The notes beneath the pieces were generated by a model that saw nothing but the letters and a program-made list of their open reading frames with translations, made no database searches and was not told where the DNA came from. A DNA stretch of 64,000 bases from Fundicoccus sp052116145 (GTDB lineage: Bacteria; Bacillota; Bacilli; Lactobacillales; Aerococcaceae): assembly GCF_052116145.1 (NCBI RefSeq), contig NZ_JBQKLQ010000001.1:558001-622000 (forward strand). The letters run 5' to 3'. The translations under genes were made by a program, and so were the position numbers. Positions within the stretch are counted from its first letter, which is position 1, and each line of letters opens with the position of its first letter. Shown here one piece after another: positions 1-9,800 of this stretch.

Positions 1-1
1 G

Positions 2-817
2 GCTGCCAATGATTATGTCGAAGGAGAGAACCTAACGATTGAGTTTCATAATGCTGAGGCAGATATCAATTTATTAGGGACGATTGCTGAGCAAGTGGTC
101 TCTCAGGAACCTGATTTAATTTTCGCTGTAACGACACCAGTCTCACAAGCTTTCCAAAATCAAACGAGCGACATCCCAATTATTATGGCGGGAGTGACTG
201 ATCCAGTTTCTGCTGGCTTAGTTGAAAACGTAGAAAAACCTGGCGAAAATATCACTGGAACGAGTGATGCTTTTCCTTTAGAAAAACACTTTGATTTAAT
301 GTTACAAATTGATCCTGACATTAAAAAAATTGGGATGATTTATACATCAAGTGAAGATAATGCTCAAGCAGAAATAGAATCGGCGAAAGAAGTGGCTGAA
401 GGTATGGGCTTAGAGGTGGTTATTGAAGGAATCGCGACAACTCTTGATATGCAAATGGTTGCTGAAAACTTAAGTTCACAAGTAGATGCAATTTATGTAG
501 GCTCTGATAATACCATTGCTTCGGCATTTGAAACTTTATTAGATGCCACTGATCGTATGGATATCGCCGTTTATCCAAGTGTAGATAATATGGTTGAACA
601 GGGTGGTTTAGCGGCGGTAGCCATTAACCAAGCTGATTTAGGGATTGAGGCTGCGAGAATTGCGATTCAAGTCCTTAACGGTACATCTATCGGAGATATT
701 CCCATTCATTTTGTTGAGAACTTAAGATTAGTTTATAATTCGGATACAGCTGAACGATTAAATGTCGAAATTTCTGTTGATTTAGTAAGTACATTAGAAG
801 ATTTAGGTGGGGAATAG
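2..817 (+). CDS. ABC transporter substrate-binding protein (TrpX-like), 5' partial
   Basis: Extracellular binding component of an ABC importer of the ABC_sub_bind (PF04392, TrpX-like) family. The frame is open from base 2 with typical family sequence before the first possible GTG at 95 (AANDYVEGENLTIEF), so the real start lies outside the window; 271 residues are visible. Recognisable family stretches are VTTPVSQAF, IPIIMAGVTDPVSAGLV, KIGMIYTSSE and the Q-A-D-L-G segment near the C-terminus. It is followed after 5 bases by the permease and then the ATPase, forming one importer operon. The substrate cannot be read from sequence; relatives have been linked to tryptophan or other aromatic or amino compounds. 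Family confidence is high, substrate unknown. Confidence 0.9.
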   Translation, partial: AANDYVEGENLTIEFHNAEADINLLGTIAEQVVSQEPDLIFAVTTPVSQAFQNQTSDIPIIMAGVTDPVSAGLVENVEKPGENITGTSDAFPLEKHFDLMLQIDPDIKKIGMIYTSSEDNAQAEIESAKEVAEGMGLEVVIEGIATTLDMQMVAENLSSQVDAIYVGSDNTIASAFETLLDATDRMDIAVYPSVDNMVEQGGLAAVAINQADLGIEAARIAIQVLNGTSIGDIPIHFVENLRLVYNSDTAERLNVEISVDLVSTLEDLGGE

Positions 818-822
818 TTAAT

Positions 823-1725
823 ATGGCAATTTATTTTAGTGCGGTCGCTCAAGGGATATTATGGAGTATCATGGGTTTAGGCTTATATATTAGTTTTAGA
901 ATTTTACGTTTTGCGGATTTAACAAGTGAAGCATCGTTTACCATGGGAGCAGCTACGGCTGCTACCTTGGCAACGAATGGAATCCATCCTGTTATAGCAA
1001 CAATAGCCGCAATTGCAGCCGGCATGCTCGCCGGTTTAATTACTGGCTTTCTAACTACTTATTTTGAAATACCTGCTTTATTAGCAAGTATTATTACACT
1101 AACAGGTTTATATTCGATTAATTTACGTATTATGGGAAATCCCAATTTAAGTTTCCGTGGAACAGAGACTGTATTTGATTTAATAGGAAATCTATTTGAT
1201 ACAGTGCTTTATGCTCGCTTAGCTATTGGTATTATATTTGTGATTATTTGTATCTTAATGATGGTTTTTTTCTTTAAAACAGATATTGGGCAAGCAGTCA
1301 TTGCTACAGGAGACAACGAAATTATGGCGAATTCATTAGGGATTAATACGCCACACATGATTCGAGTGGCTTTAATGTTTGCTAACGGCTTAATCGCACT
1401 TAGTGGGGCTCTTGTCGCGCAGGATAATGGGTTTTCAGATATTCAAATGGGGTCTGGTACCGTAGTTGTTGCGATGTCATCCATCGTCATTGGAGAGGTA
1501 TTGCTTAAAAACGAGCTGACTTTAACTAAGCGTCTAGTTTCAATCATTATTGGGGCAGTTATCTATCGTTTAATCTTAGTGTTCGTTTTACGATTAGGCT
1601 TTAATTCGAATGATTTCCGTTTGATATCAGCGACGGTTTTAGCGATGTTCTTAGCCTTCCCATCTGTTAAGGCCAAGTTGTCTCCAAAAATAAATACAAT
1701 TGGAAATAAAGGAGGGCGAGCATAA
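823..1725 (+). CDS. ABC transporter permease (TrpY-like)
   Basis: Integral membrane permease of 300 residues, BPD_transp_2 class (branched-chain amino acid / simple sugar type permeases). About eight or nine hydrophobic helices are visible, starting with AIYFSAVAQGILWSIMGLGL. The GDNEIMANSLGIN stretch in the middle is the cytoplasmic loop expected to contact the ATPase. It begins 5 bases after the binding-protein gene and its stop overlaps the ATPase start by one base (TAATG), which indicates translational coupling. It should form the homodimeric channel for the compound delivered by the upstream binding protein. Substrate unknown. Confidence 0.9.
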   Translation: MAIYFSAVAQGILWSIMGLGLYISFRILRFADLTSEASFTMGAATAATLATNGIHPVIATIAAIAAGMLAGLITGFLTTYFEIPALLASIITLTGLYSINLRIMGNPNLSFRGTETVFDLIGNLFDTVLYARLAIGIIFVIICILMMVFFFKTDIGQAVIATGDNEIMANSLGINTPHMIRVALMFANGLIALSGALVAQDNGFSDIQMGSGTVVVAMSSIVIGEVLLKNELTLTKRLVSIIIGAVIYRLILVFVLRLGFNSNDFRLISATVLAMFLAFPSVKAKLSPKINTIGNKGGRA

Positions 1726-2516
1726 TGGCCCATATTGAATTAGTCGATGTAACCAAACGTTTTAATCGTGGAAAAGGAGATCTCGTTTCCGGCCTAGATA
1801 AAGTAAATTTAAAAATTGAAAAAGGGGAAGTTATTGGCGTCATTGGAACTAACGGTGCTGGTAAATCAACTTTGTTCAATTGTCTATCTGGCCAAATAAA
1901 AATAGATGAAGGGCAAATATTTTTAGGCGATCATGAAATTTCTGAATTAAAACCGATGGACATTTCTCGTAAAATCGGCCGTGTTTTTCAAGATCCAAGA
2001 ATGGGGACAGCTCCCAGAATGACAGTGTTTGAAAATTTAATGTTAGCTCGTAAAAGAGGAGAGAAGCGACTGTTTGGTCGTTCTCTAACCGAAAAAAATT
2101 ATGAAGAAATGATTGAATACCTTAAACCTTTTCGTCTGGATTTAGAAAAAAGATTAGATGTTCCAATTGAAAATCTATCTGGTGGACAACGCCAAACAAT
2201 TTCTTTAGTAATGGCAACCTTACAAGAACCACAATTGTTATTATTAGATGAACATACGGCTGCATTGGATCCTAGAACGGCTAAGCAAGTGATGGCGATG
2301 ACTCAAGACATTGTTCGTCAACTGAATTTAACTACGCTAATGATTACTCATCACTTACAAGATGCACTTACCTATAGTGATCGTATAATTGTAATGCATC
2401 AAGGACAGATTAGTAAGATTTTTTCTAAAGAGGATATTTCTCAATTGACCGCGGCTGACTTATTTAGCACGATCGAACGCTTATCTGGTTTTGTTAATGG
2501 TGTGGAAATCGTTTAG
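1725..2516 (+). CDS. ABC transporter ATP-binding protein (TrpZ-like)
   Basis: Cytoplasmic ATPase (263 residues) powering the importer encoded just upstream. Walker A is GTNGAGKST at about residues 42-50, the signature is LSGGQRQT near 150, and Walker B is LLLLDEHTAALD near 172; the histidine in DEHTAALD is typical of this TrpZ-like subfamily. The H-loop is MITHHLQDA. An AGGAGG-like ribosome site (GGAGGGCGAG) lies inside the end of the permease gene. It is the last gene of the operon: the next gene begins more than 400 bases away behind its own promoter. Confidence 0.93.
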   Translation: MAHIELVDVTKRFNRGKGDLVSGLDKVNLKIEKGEVIGVIGTNGAGKSTLFNCLSGQIKIDEGQIFLGDHEISELKPMDISRKIGRVFQDPRMGTAPRMTVFENLMLARKRGEKRLFGRSLTEKNYEEMIEYLKPFRLDLEKRLDVPIENLSGGQRQTISLVMATLQEPQLLLLDEHTAALDPRTAKQVMAMTQDIVRQLNLTTLMITHHLQDALTYSDRIIVMHQGQISKIFSKEDISQLTAADLFSTIERLSGFVNGVEIV

Positions 2517-2860
2517 GCACGAACTGTAAGTTAACAAGTCGGATTAGAAGCAGTTGGATTATCGGCTAGATTTTTCAGATATAAATTTTGGCAGAGTAGC
2601 CTTTACCGTTTTTTTGACATTAGTTTAGAAAAACCTAACACTAACTTAGACAGTTTTGCTAAGTGTTACGCGAAACAGTCAAACTTAGTTGTCTATCAGA
2701 GTACTTTAGGACATCACTAGCCAGTTTATCCTTTTAGAATCCAAAAACTAATAAGCTCTATTGATATATTATAGTAATTAATCCAGGAACTAAGTGAATT
2801 TGATTGCGTCTTACAATACAGTAACAACTTATCTAAAATACAATATTCGGTGTTATGATT
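2517..2860. other. Gene-free stretch after the ABC operon
   Basis: About 340 bases without a supported gene. I see no clear terminator with a U-tract after the ABC operon. A TAACACT / AGTGTTA pair at roughly 2637-2671 can form an imperfect hairpin but is not followed by a T-run. No open frame with a ribosome site stands out. Confidence 0.4.
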
Positions 2861-2910
2861 AATAAACAACACAACATATAGTTGTTTATTACCTTGTAAT
2901 TGAGTATGAT
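2861..2910 (+). promoter_or_regulatory. nrdH promoter with overlapping inverted-repeat operator
   Basis: A promoter is visible as TTGTTT (2882-2887), a 17-base spacer, and TATGAT (2905-2910), 35 bases before the nrdH ATG. Overlapping its -35 is a perfect 10-base inverted repeat: AATAAACAAC (2861-2870) and GTTGTTTATT (2881-2890), separated by 10 bases that contain another ACAAC. The placement suggests a repressor site. NrdR boxes occupy this position at ribonucleotide-reductase genes in many Firmicutes, but the match to the NrdR consensus is only partial, so the regulator is an inference. Confidence 0.6.
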
Positions 2911-2944
2911 AGAGTTACTTTGATAAAAAGAAAGAGTGACTATT

Positions 2945-3172
2945 ATGAAAAAAATTATTGTTTATTCAAAACCTAATTGTATGCAATGTTCATTTACTAA
3001 AAAGTATCTTGATGAAAAATCCATCAGATACACTGCTTATGATGTTTATGAAAATGAACAAGCTTTAAAAACTGTAGAAGATTTCGGTTTTAAAAGCTTA
3101 CCAGTTGTTGTTATTGAAGGTGAAACGCCATTCTTTGGTTTTAGACCTGATTTACTAGAAGTTTTAGCATAG
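2945..3172 (+). CDS. nrdH: Glutaredoxin-like protein NrdH
   Basis: Small thiol-disulfide oxidoreductase of 75 residues that supplies electrons to class Ib ribonucleotide reductase (NrdEF). The thioredoxin-fold active site is CMQC (pattern CxQC) at residues 12-15, preceded by KIIVYSKPN, and the NrdH-specific end FFGFRPDLLE is present. I choose the ATG at 2945 (MKKIIVYSK) over the in-frame GTG at 2936, because the weak AAAGAAAG site sits at a usable distance only from the ATG and the family starts here. It stands alone with its own promoter and terminator; nrdE, nrdF and nrdI are not in the window. Confidence 0.9.
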   Translation: MKKIIVYSKPNCMQCSFTKKYLDEKSIRYTAYDVYENEQALKTVEDFGFKSLPVVVIEGETPFFGFRPDLLEVLA

Positions 3173-3198
3173 TCATAGACTCATTAAAATGATTACAT

Positions 3199-3231
3199 CG
3201 CTCTATCAATTGACTTGATAGAGTGTTTTTT
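3199..3231 (+). terminator. Terminator after nrdH
   Basis: Perfect stem CTCTATCAA (3201-3209) / TTGATAGAG (3215-3223) with a 5-base loop, followed by TGTTTTTTT. Classic rho-independent terminator 27 bases after the nrdH stop. Confidence 0.9.
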
Positions 3232-3290
3232 AGGTAAGAATTCATTTTGGTTATACTATGGGTAGGCATATATATGTGAAAGTAGGGATA

Positions 3291-3779
3291 ATGTTGATTA
3301 GTGAAAAAGATTTAGCTTACCTTAAACGTGCTGTGGCCCTTGCTAGACAAGCTTTAAAAGAAGGAGATGAACCATTTGGTTCGCTTCTTGTTTCTCACGA
3401 AGGCCTTGTATTGTTTGAGGATTATAATCATGTTTCTGGCGGAGATCATACGCGTCACCCAGAATTTGAAATTTCTCGATGGGCAGCTAAAAATATGACA
3501 CCAGAAAATCGTAAGCTTGCAACTGTATATACGTCCGGTGAACACTGTCCAATGTGTGCCGCTGCTCATGGATGGGTAGGCTTGGGCCGTATTGTTTATG
3601 CTTGTTCATCTCAACAATTGAATGAATGGAGTTATGCCTTTGATTGGCCAGAGTCTCCGATTGAACCGTTACCTATTCAAGCAATCATTCGTCATGTTGA
3701 AGTCGACGGTCCAGCGGAAAGTTTAATTGAAGAAGTTAAACAGATGCATATTGAAAATTTTCAAAGAAAAAATACATGA
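3291..3779 (+). CDS. Nucleoside deaminase, guanine/cytidine deaminase family
   Basis: Zinc-dependent deaminase of 162 residues of the dCMP/cytidine/guanine deaminase superfamily. The ligands are visible: HPEFE (His and the proton-shuttle Glu, about residues 54-58) and HCPMC (two Cys, about 84-88). The residues between and after (GRIVYACSSQQLNEW) resemble guanine-deaminase-like nucleoside deaminases more than TadA. The frame extends upstream to an ATG at 3258, but the sequence before it has no ribosome site; the ATG at 3291, preceded by GTAGGGA, gives MLISEKDLAYLKRAV, the normal family start. It has terminators on both sides and appears monocistronic. The exact base substrate cannot be assigned. 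Confidence 0.85.
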   Translation: MLISEKDLAYLKRAVALARQALKEGDEPFGSLLVSHEGLVLFEDYNHVSGGDHTRHPEFEISRWAAKNMTPENRKLATVYTSGEHCPMCAAAHGWVGLGRIVYACSSQQLNEWSYAFDWPESPIEPLPIQAIIRHVEVDGPAESLIEEVKQMHIENFQRKNT

Positions 3780-3814
3780 TTAATTAAATATCTAAAGTGT
3801 AACCATAGTAGAAA

Positions 3815-3858
3815 AACAGCTGCTTACTCCAATTTTTAAGGAGTAGGCAGCTGTTCAT
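3815..3858. terminator. Bidirectional terminator between deaminase and AraC genes
   Basis: Sixteen-base arms AACAGCTGCTTACTCC (3815-3830) and GGAGTAGGCAGCTGTT (3840-3855) pair with a single G-U wobble around a 9-base loop. A-rich sequence precedes and T-rich sequence follows, so it can end transcription from the deaminase (plus) and the regulator (minus). Confidence 0.85.
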
Positions 3859-3860
3859 TA

Positions 3861-5024
3861 TTATTTAATTATTGATTTTGCATAACTAGAAGGACTCATA
3901 CCAAATTCTCGACTAAACGCACGGGAAAAATATTGAATGGAACCATAACCAAGTTCACTAGCTATTTCAGATAAACTCATTTTTGATTCACGAATGAGCA
4001 CTTTACTTCGTTGAAGTCTGAGTTGATTGATATAAGCTTTAGGGGATGTATTCGCATACTTCTTAAATAACATCTGCAAAGTCGAGCGCGAGAGGGCGAA
4101 ATGATCGACTAAATCATTTACTTGATTCTGTTCCTCGACGTTTTGATGCAAATAATCAGCGATGGCTTGAAATAGCTCATTCTCATAATTTTCTCGCATA
4201 GAGGTGGTAGGTTCTTCGATTGTATCTGCTTGTCCTTGGATAAGACTCATTAATAAGTTTTTAAAACTTAAAAATATTTCATCACTAGTATAATACGATG
4301 TCGGATTAGTCGATAATTTCACCATTCTATCCACAAGACTTGAGTGTTTACTTGTTAAATGATAAATTTTTTGACTCATCTCATCCTCTAAACCTTTCGC
4401 TTTGAACATGATAGTTAAATAGGTTGTCACTCCTTCTTTGTGAACTGTTTGTGAATAATCTTCACCAGGAAATAAAAGTATACATTCATGTTGGCCTAAT
4501 ATTAATTCATTCCCATTGATTTGATGGTTTATTTCTCCTTGATCAACAATAATTAATTCGCAGTAGTCCCGATTTTGATGAGTTAAAGCAAAGGGAGCGG
4601 TTTTTACTTGATATACAATACTAAAAATGGATTCAATTTGAATTAATGGCTGATTATTCTTTACTTTAAATTGCTGCGCAACACTGATCAAAATAGGTTC
4701 ATCTGATAACTGAGGCTCTAAAAAGATACTACATTGATCAGTCACAGTTAAAGTATTGAAGTAAACATTACTCTCTAATGTAATGCTTCCTTGCAATATA
4801 TACTCTTCATAACTCGATGGGTCATGCGGGTCGGCAGTAACAACTAATAAAGCAATGCCATTATTAGCAGTTAACGTAACCGGCTTTTTAAATTGAAAGA
4901 AAGTGTCACTATAATTTTTCTGAATAGTCATCATGCGATTGCGTGGTTTCTTCTTAACGTCTTGGATTGTCGACAATTGTTCGAACAAGGAACTATTCGC
5001 CATTGCTGTGGTTTTCGTATACAT
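3861..5024 (-). CDS. AraC-family transcriptional regulator
   Basis: DNA-binding regulator of 387 residues. The C-terminal hundred residues hold two helix-turn-helix units: VNDLVDHFALSRSTLQMLFK, then LSEIASELGYGSIQYFSRAF and the family ending FGMSPSSYA. The middle (about 155-235) has a cupin-like sensor domain with DYCELIIVDQGEINHQING. The N-terminal 150 residues are an extra domain I do not recognise. I chose the ATG at 5024 (MYTKTTAMANSS) because AGAAAGGA stands 6 bases before it; an in-frame start at 5072 has no such site. It is divergent from a decayed mannose/sorbose-type PTS IIB gene, so it may once have controlled that sugar system. The ligand is unknown. Confidence 0.88.
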   Translation of the reverse strand: MYTKTTAMANSSLFEQLSTIQDVKKKPRNRMMTIQKNYSDTFFQFKKPVTLTANNGIALLVVTADPHDPSSYEEYILQGSITLESNVYFNTLTVTDQCSIFLEPQLSDEPILISVAQQFKVKNNQPLIQIESIFSIVYQVKTAPFALTHQNRDYCELIIVDQGEINHQINGNELILGQHECILLFPGEDYSQTVHKEGVTTYLTIMFKAKGLEDEMSQKIYHLTSKHSSLVDRMVKLSTNPTSYYTSDEIFLSFKNLLMSLIQGQADTIEEPTTSMRENYENELFQAIADYLHQNVEEQNQVNDLVDHFALSRSTLQMLFKKYANTSPKAYINQLRLQRSKVLIRESKMSLSEIASELGYGSIQYFSRAFSREFGMSPSSYAKSIIK

Positions 5025-5217
5025 AATATGTCCTTTCTTATATAATTGATCATTTAGATAATAAGTACACATTTAGTATACACTAAAAAAGAAACAATCT
5101 CTATCAATTCAGGCGTTTTAGTTGATTGAGTTACATTGTGTCTTTTTTGATAAATGTTTAAGATAAGCACTTTGCCAAAAAAGACAAAACAGAGTGCAGT
5201 TAATACATATAAAAGAT

Positions 5218-5246
5218 TTTTGCTTTCCGTAGATTTTAACTATAAT
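5218..5246 (+). promoter_or_regulatory. Possible promoter of the decayed PTS gene
   Basis: TTTTGC (5218-5223), 17 bases, then TATAAT (5241-5246), followed by GAAAGGAAAG as a ribosome site. The -10 is perfect and the -35 poor, which fits an activator-dependent promoter of the kind AraC proteins serve. That link is an inference. Confidence 0.45.
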
Positions 5247-5287
5247 TGTTTGCATTACATTAAAACCATCCTGTTTAATTAGGATAT

Positions 5288-5775
5288 TTGAAAGGAAAGA
5301 ATGGGATAATATCTATTATAAAGATGGCTCACATTGATAATCATATAATTCATGGTCAAGACGCTACGCGATGGTGTGAGGCGCTAGATGCTAATCTGAT
5401 TATTGTTGTAAATGATGAGTTAGCTTCAAATAAAATGCGCCAAGTTCTTCTGGATAGGGCAGTTCCCGATAAATAAATTCTCCATACTATAAAGCAGAAA
5501 AAGCAATGAGTCATCTGCCGACTATATCGAGCGAAAAACGAATTATGCTAATTACAGATTCTATTAAAGACATCAAACGACTCATTAATTCAGGTATCAA
5601 TATCCTATTAGTGAATTTAGGTAGCTTAGCGATAGAGCCAGGACAACGATATATCACGAGTTCACTTATAATGAACGAAAACGATTTTGATATGTTAAAG
5701 CAATTGATTATCAAAGGAATTCAGATTGATTCAAGAGTTAATTCTGAAGGTGAGTCCAACAACTCATTTCTATAA
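5288..5775 (+). pseudogene. PTS mannose/sorbose-family IIB component, decayed
   Basis: Remnant of a phosphotransferase-system IIB protein of the mannose/fructose/sorbose family. The phosphorylated-histidine motif is intact in HIDNHIIHGQDATRW (compare family RIDDRLIHGQVATxW), and the rest follows in order: IIVVNDELASNKMRQVLLDRA, then in another frame IMLITDSIKDIKRLINSGI, VNLGSLAIEPGQRYIT and the C-terminal LKQLIIKGIQIDSR. Stops at 5470-5476 and a change of frame split the gene in two. At the 5' end the best-placed ATG (5301) runs into TAA after two codons, so a further small indel is likely there. No IIA, IIC or IID gene follows. Dead gene; sugar unknown. Confidence 0.8.
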
Positions 5776-6150
5776 TTGGCCTTTTAAACTAAATAAGAAG
5801 GTTTAATGAGACTACGCGTGGATCAATTAAAGACAGGCCTACATAAGTCCTTCATTTAGTATTATAAAAACAAAGGGAGGATTGATGGGTAAGCTGTAGA
5901 TTATTTATTAAGCTTTTATTAATAGCTATTATAAAATTAAACACATGCCCTTTAAATTGTCGCATCTGTCTTTTAAATTCTAAATATTAATTATCTAAAC
6001 TGTGGGAAACCTCTTTTGTCACCATGATAATTTTATTGAAAGCCATGTTTTTTTTTAGTGTTTTAAATGCTATACTTTATTAAAACAATCTCATCAAGCT
6101 ATCATTTATGATCTTTGGTGATGTTTTTTAGATAGGATGCACATTAAATA
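5776..6150. other. Gene-free stretch between PTS remnant and nuclease gene
   Basis: About 375 bases with no supported gene. An ATG at 5805 behind an AGAAGG-like site encodes only 18 codons (beginning MRLRVDQLKTG), which may be the stump of a further lost gene of the sugar cluster. The rest is AT-rich with no clear hairpin terminator. Confidence 0.35.
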
Positions 6151-6163
6151 GTGAGGTGTTTAC

Positions 6164-6856
6164 TTGAATAATAAACAAATGAATAAACTAAGAAAGGTAG
6201 TATCGGCCGGTCCAAGTGGTGGTCGATATGGCATAATTAAATGGATTATCGCTTTAGTCTTCATACTTCTTGCTGGCGGAGGCATTGGTGGTGTCTTCAA
6301 TCAAGAAAATGATTCTTCACTTTCTACTGTAAGTCAAAGTAATTCCAACATAGAAGATGCTCTTCAAGCATTTGATGGTAATAACTTTGAACATTTACCA
6401 AAAATGGTTAAATTACCCGTCATTTACGATAGAGTGGTTGATGGAGATACACAAATCGTCACATTAAATGGTCACGATATTCGTGTGCGACATTTAATGA
6501 TTGATACTCCTGAGTCCGTCAAAGAAGGAACTTCTGTTCAACCTTTTGGCAAAGAATCATCTCAAAGGAACGACGAGTTATTGAGTCAGGCTGAAACACT
6601 CTATATGATGTTGGATGTTGGTCCAGCAACCGATCAATACAATCGTGTCTTAGCTTATATATACGCAGACAACATTTTAGTTGCCGAACAATTATTAAAG
6701 GAAGGCTTGGCAAGCGTTCGATATGTCAAAGCGCCTAATAATTCCTTTGAGGATGAATTTAAAGCCGCTCAACAACAGGCAATAGAAGCCGAATTAAATA
6801 TTTGGAGTATTGAAAATTATGTTGAATCCAATGGGTATTTCAACCAAGTTGACTAA
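6164..6856 (+). CDS. Membrane-anchored thermonuclease-family protein (SNase-like)
   Basis: Staphylococcal-nuclease-fold protein of 230 residues. A single hydrophobic segment at about residues 24-45 (IIKWIIALVFILLAGGGIGG) anchors it, with the nuclease domain outside. Active-site stretches are present: VVDGDT (near 90), RVRHLMIDTPE (near 108) and YNRVLAYIY (Arg near 157). A start TTG at 6164 is chosen because GAGGTG lies 5 bases before it; the next ATG is 20 bases away from that site. Pyruvate carboxylase begins 19 bases after the stop, so the two may be cotranscribed, though no functional link is evident. Probable role: nucleic-acid degradation at the cell surface. Confidence 0.85.
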   Translation: MNNKQMNKLRKVVSAGPSGGRYGIIKWIIALVFILLAGGGIGGVFNQENDSSLSTVSQSNSNIEDALQAFDGNNFEHLPKMVKLPVIYDRVVDGDTQIVTLNGHDIRVRHLMIDTPESVKEGTSVQPFGKESSQRNDELLSQAETLYMMLDVGPATDQYNRVLAYIYADNILVAEQLLKEGLASVRYVKAPNNSFEDEFKAAQQQAIEAELNIWSIENYVESNGYFNQVD

Positions 6857-6875
6857 AGGAAGCGAGGAACAATAA

Positions 6876-9800
6876 ATGTATAAGAAAATTGAAAAATTAT
6901 TAATTGCTAACCGTGGTGAAATTGCCATAAGAATTATGCGTGCTTGTAAAGAAGTCGGGATAAGCACCGTTGCCATTTATTCTAAAGAGGACATCGGTGG
7001 TTTACACAGACAACGTGCCGATGAATCCTACTTAGTTGGTAAAGATCTAGGTCCAATAGAAGCCTATTTAGATATAGAAGGTATCATTAAACTTGCTAAA
7101 GAAAAGAACGTTGACGCCATTCATCCAGGTTATGGTTTCTTAAGTGAAAACATTGACTTCGCTAGACGCTGTGAGGAAGAAGGGATTATTTTTATTGGTC
7201 CTGAACTTGCCCACTTAGATATGTTTGGAAATAAAACACGTGCTCGTGAAACGGCTGTTTCAGCAGGTTTACCAGTTATTCCAGGGACTGATGGAGCGAT
7301 TGATGACTTATCCCAAGCTGAAGCATTCGGAAAAGCGCATGGTTATCCTTTAATGATTAAGGCAGTAAGTGGTGGTGGTGGAAAAGGCATGCGTATTGTA
7401 AATAACGCAGACGAAATCGCCGAAGCATACCAAAGAGCTAAGTCAGAAGCGCGTACTTCTTTCGGAGATGACAGTATCTATGTCGAAAAATACGTTGCAA
7501 ACCCTAAACATATAGAAGTACAAATTTTAGGTGATAAACACGGCAACGTCATTCATTTATATGAAAGAGATTGTTCGATTCAACGTCGACATCAAAAAGT
7601 GGTTGAAGTAGCACCATCATTTAATCTATCTGAGCAGATGCGTAAAAAACTCACAGATGCTTCTATTCAGTTAATGGAAAAAGTTGGCTATGTAAACGCG
7701 GGAACAGTCGAATTCCTTGTGTCTAATGACGAGTTTTACTTTATTGAAGTGAATCCACGTATCCAAGTAGAACATACAATTACAGAATTAGTAACAGGAA
7801 TTGACATTATAAAAGCTCAAATAAAAATTGCAGAAGGCTTAGCTCTATTCTCTGATGAAATGGGAATTCCGCAACAAGAAGACATTCGCCTATTAGGTTA
7901 CGCTATCCAAGGAAGAGTGACGTCCGAGGATCCATTAAATGACTTTTCCCCTGATTCTGGTCGCATCATTGGTTACCAATCACCAGGTGGTATTGGTGTA
8001 AGACTAGACGGTGGTGGTGCTTTTACAGGAGCTGAAATCACTCCGTATTACGATTCATTACTAGTAAAAATATCTACGTTTGCTTTACAGCCACGTTGGG
8101 CCATTGAAAAAATGGAACGCGCCTTAAGCGAAATGAAAATTAATGGAATCAAAACAAATATTAAGTTTTTACAGAATATCGTCTCTCATCCACGGTTTGT
8201 CGAAGGAAGTTACGATACAAGTTTCATCAATGATCATCCTGAATTATTTGAATTTATCCCATCACGTGATCGTGGAAATAAACTACTAAAATATATTGCG
8301 AATATTTCGGTAAATGGTTTCCCAGGTATCGGACAAACTGCCAAACCGTCTTTTGAGAAAAGAGAAATTCCTAGAATCAAAGGAACTAACCAAACGATTG
8401 CGATTCAATCTGGAGATAAACTAGGGCGTATCTTAGATTTACCAAAAGAGCCTAAAGCAAGCTTTAAACATCTTCTTGATACAAAAGGACCTGAAGCAGT
8501 AGCACAAGCCGTTCTAAAAGAGAGGAATGTGCTCTTAACAGACACGTCATTAAGAGATGCTCACCAATCGTCCCTTACTACTCGAGTGAGAACAACAGAC
8601 ATGTTAAAAATCGCTCCTTTTATGAATGAAAGCATGCGTGATTACTTCTCTCTTGAAATGTGGGGTGGGGCAACATTTGATGTCGCTTATAACTTCTTAA
8701 AAGAAAGCCCTTGGGATCGATTAGAACAATTAAGAAAAGCAATTCCAGATATACCTTTCCAAATGCTGCTTCGCGCTTCAAATGCGGTTGGCTATCAGAA
8801 CTATCCGGATAATGTCGTTCGTAAATTTATTCAAACAAGTGCGCGTGAAGGGATTGATGTCTTCAGAATATTTGATTCATTGAACTGGTTAGAGTCGATG
8901 AAACTACCTATTGAAATCGCATTAAAAACTGGTAAATTTGTTGAAGGGACAATCTGTTATACAGGAGACATTACAGATCCACACCGATCTAAAGTTTATA
9001 CGTTAGATTACTATGTACAATTAGCCAAAGAAATCGAACGTTTAGGGGTTCATTCTCTAGCAATAAAAGACATGTCTGGTGTCTTAAAGCCTGAAGCTGC
9101 TTTCCAATTGATTTCAGCTTTAAAATCTGAATTAAAGATTCCGTTACACTTACATACGCATGACACCAGTGGCAATGGCTTGTTAACCTATTCAAGAGCG
9201 ATTGACGCGGGCGTCGATATCGTCGATACAGCTAATCAGTCTTTAGCTGGGCAAAATTCACAACCAAGTGATAACTCATTGTATTACGCACGCCAAGGCA
9301 CACAACGTCAAGTTTTATTGAATTCAGAAGGCAATGATATGATTGCAGACTTCTGGAAGGTAACTAGAAAATATTATTCACCGTTTGAAACTGATTTAAC
9401 TAACTCTTGGACGAAAGTATATGAGTATGAAATGCCTGGAGGACAGTACAGTAACTTAAGAATGCAAGCTCAGTCCATGGGCTTAGGTGAGCGATATCAT
9501 GACGTGTTAGCGATGTATCGTCGAGTGAACTTCTTATTTGGTGATATTGTTAAAGTGACACCTTCTTCGAAAGTAGTCGGGGATATGGCTTTGTTTATGG
9601 TGCAAAACGAATTAGATGAAACAAGCGTGATTGAAAATGGAATGCAATTGGACTTCCCACAATCGGTCGTTTCTTTCTTCAAAGGAGAAATTGGTCAGCC
9701 AGCAGGTGGTATGAACACAGAGCTTCAGAAAGTGGTTCTTAAAGACGAAATTGCCTATACTGATCGTCCGGGTAACAGAATGGAAGCTTATGATTTCGAT

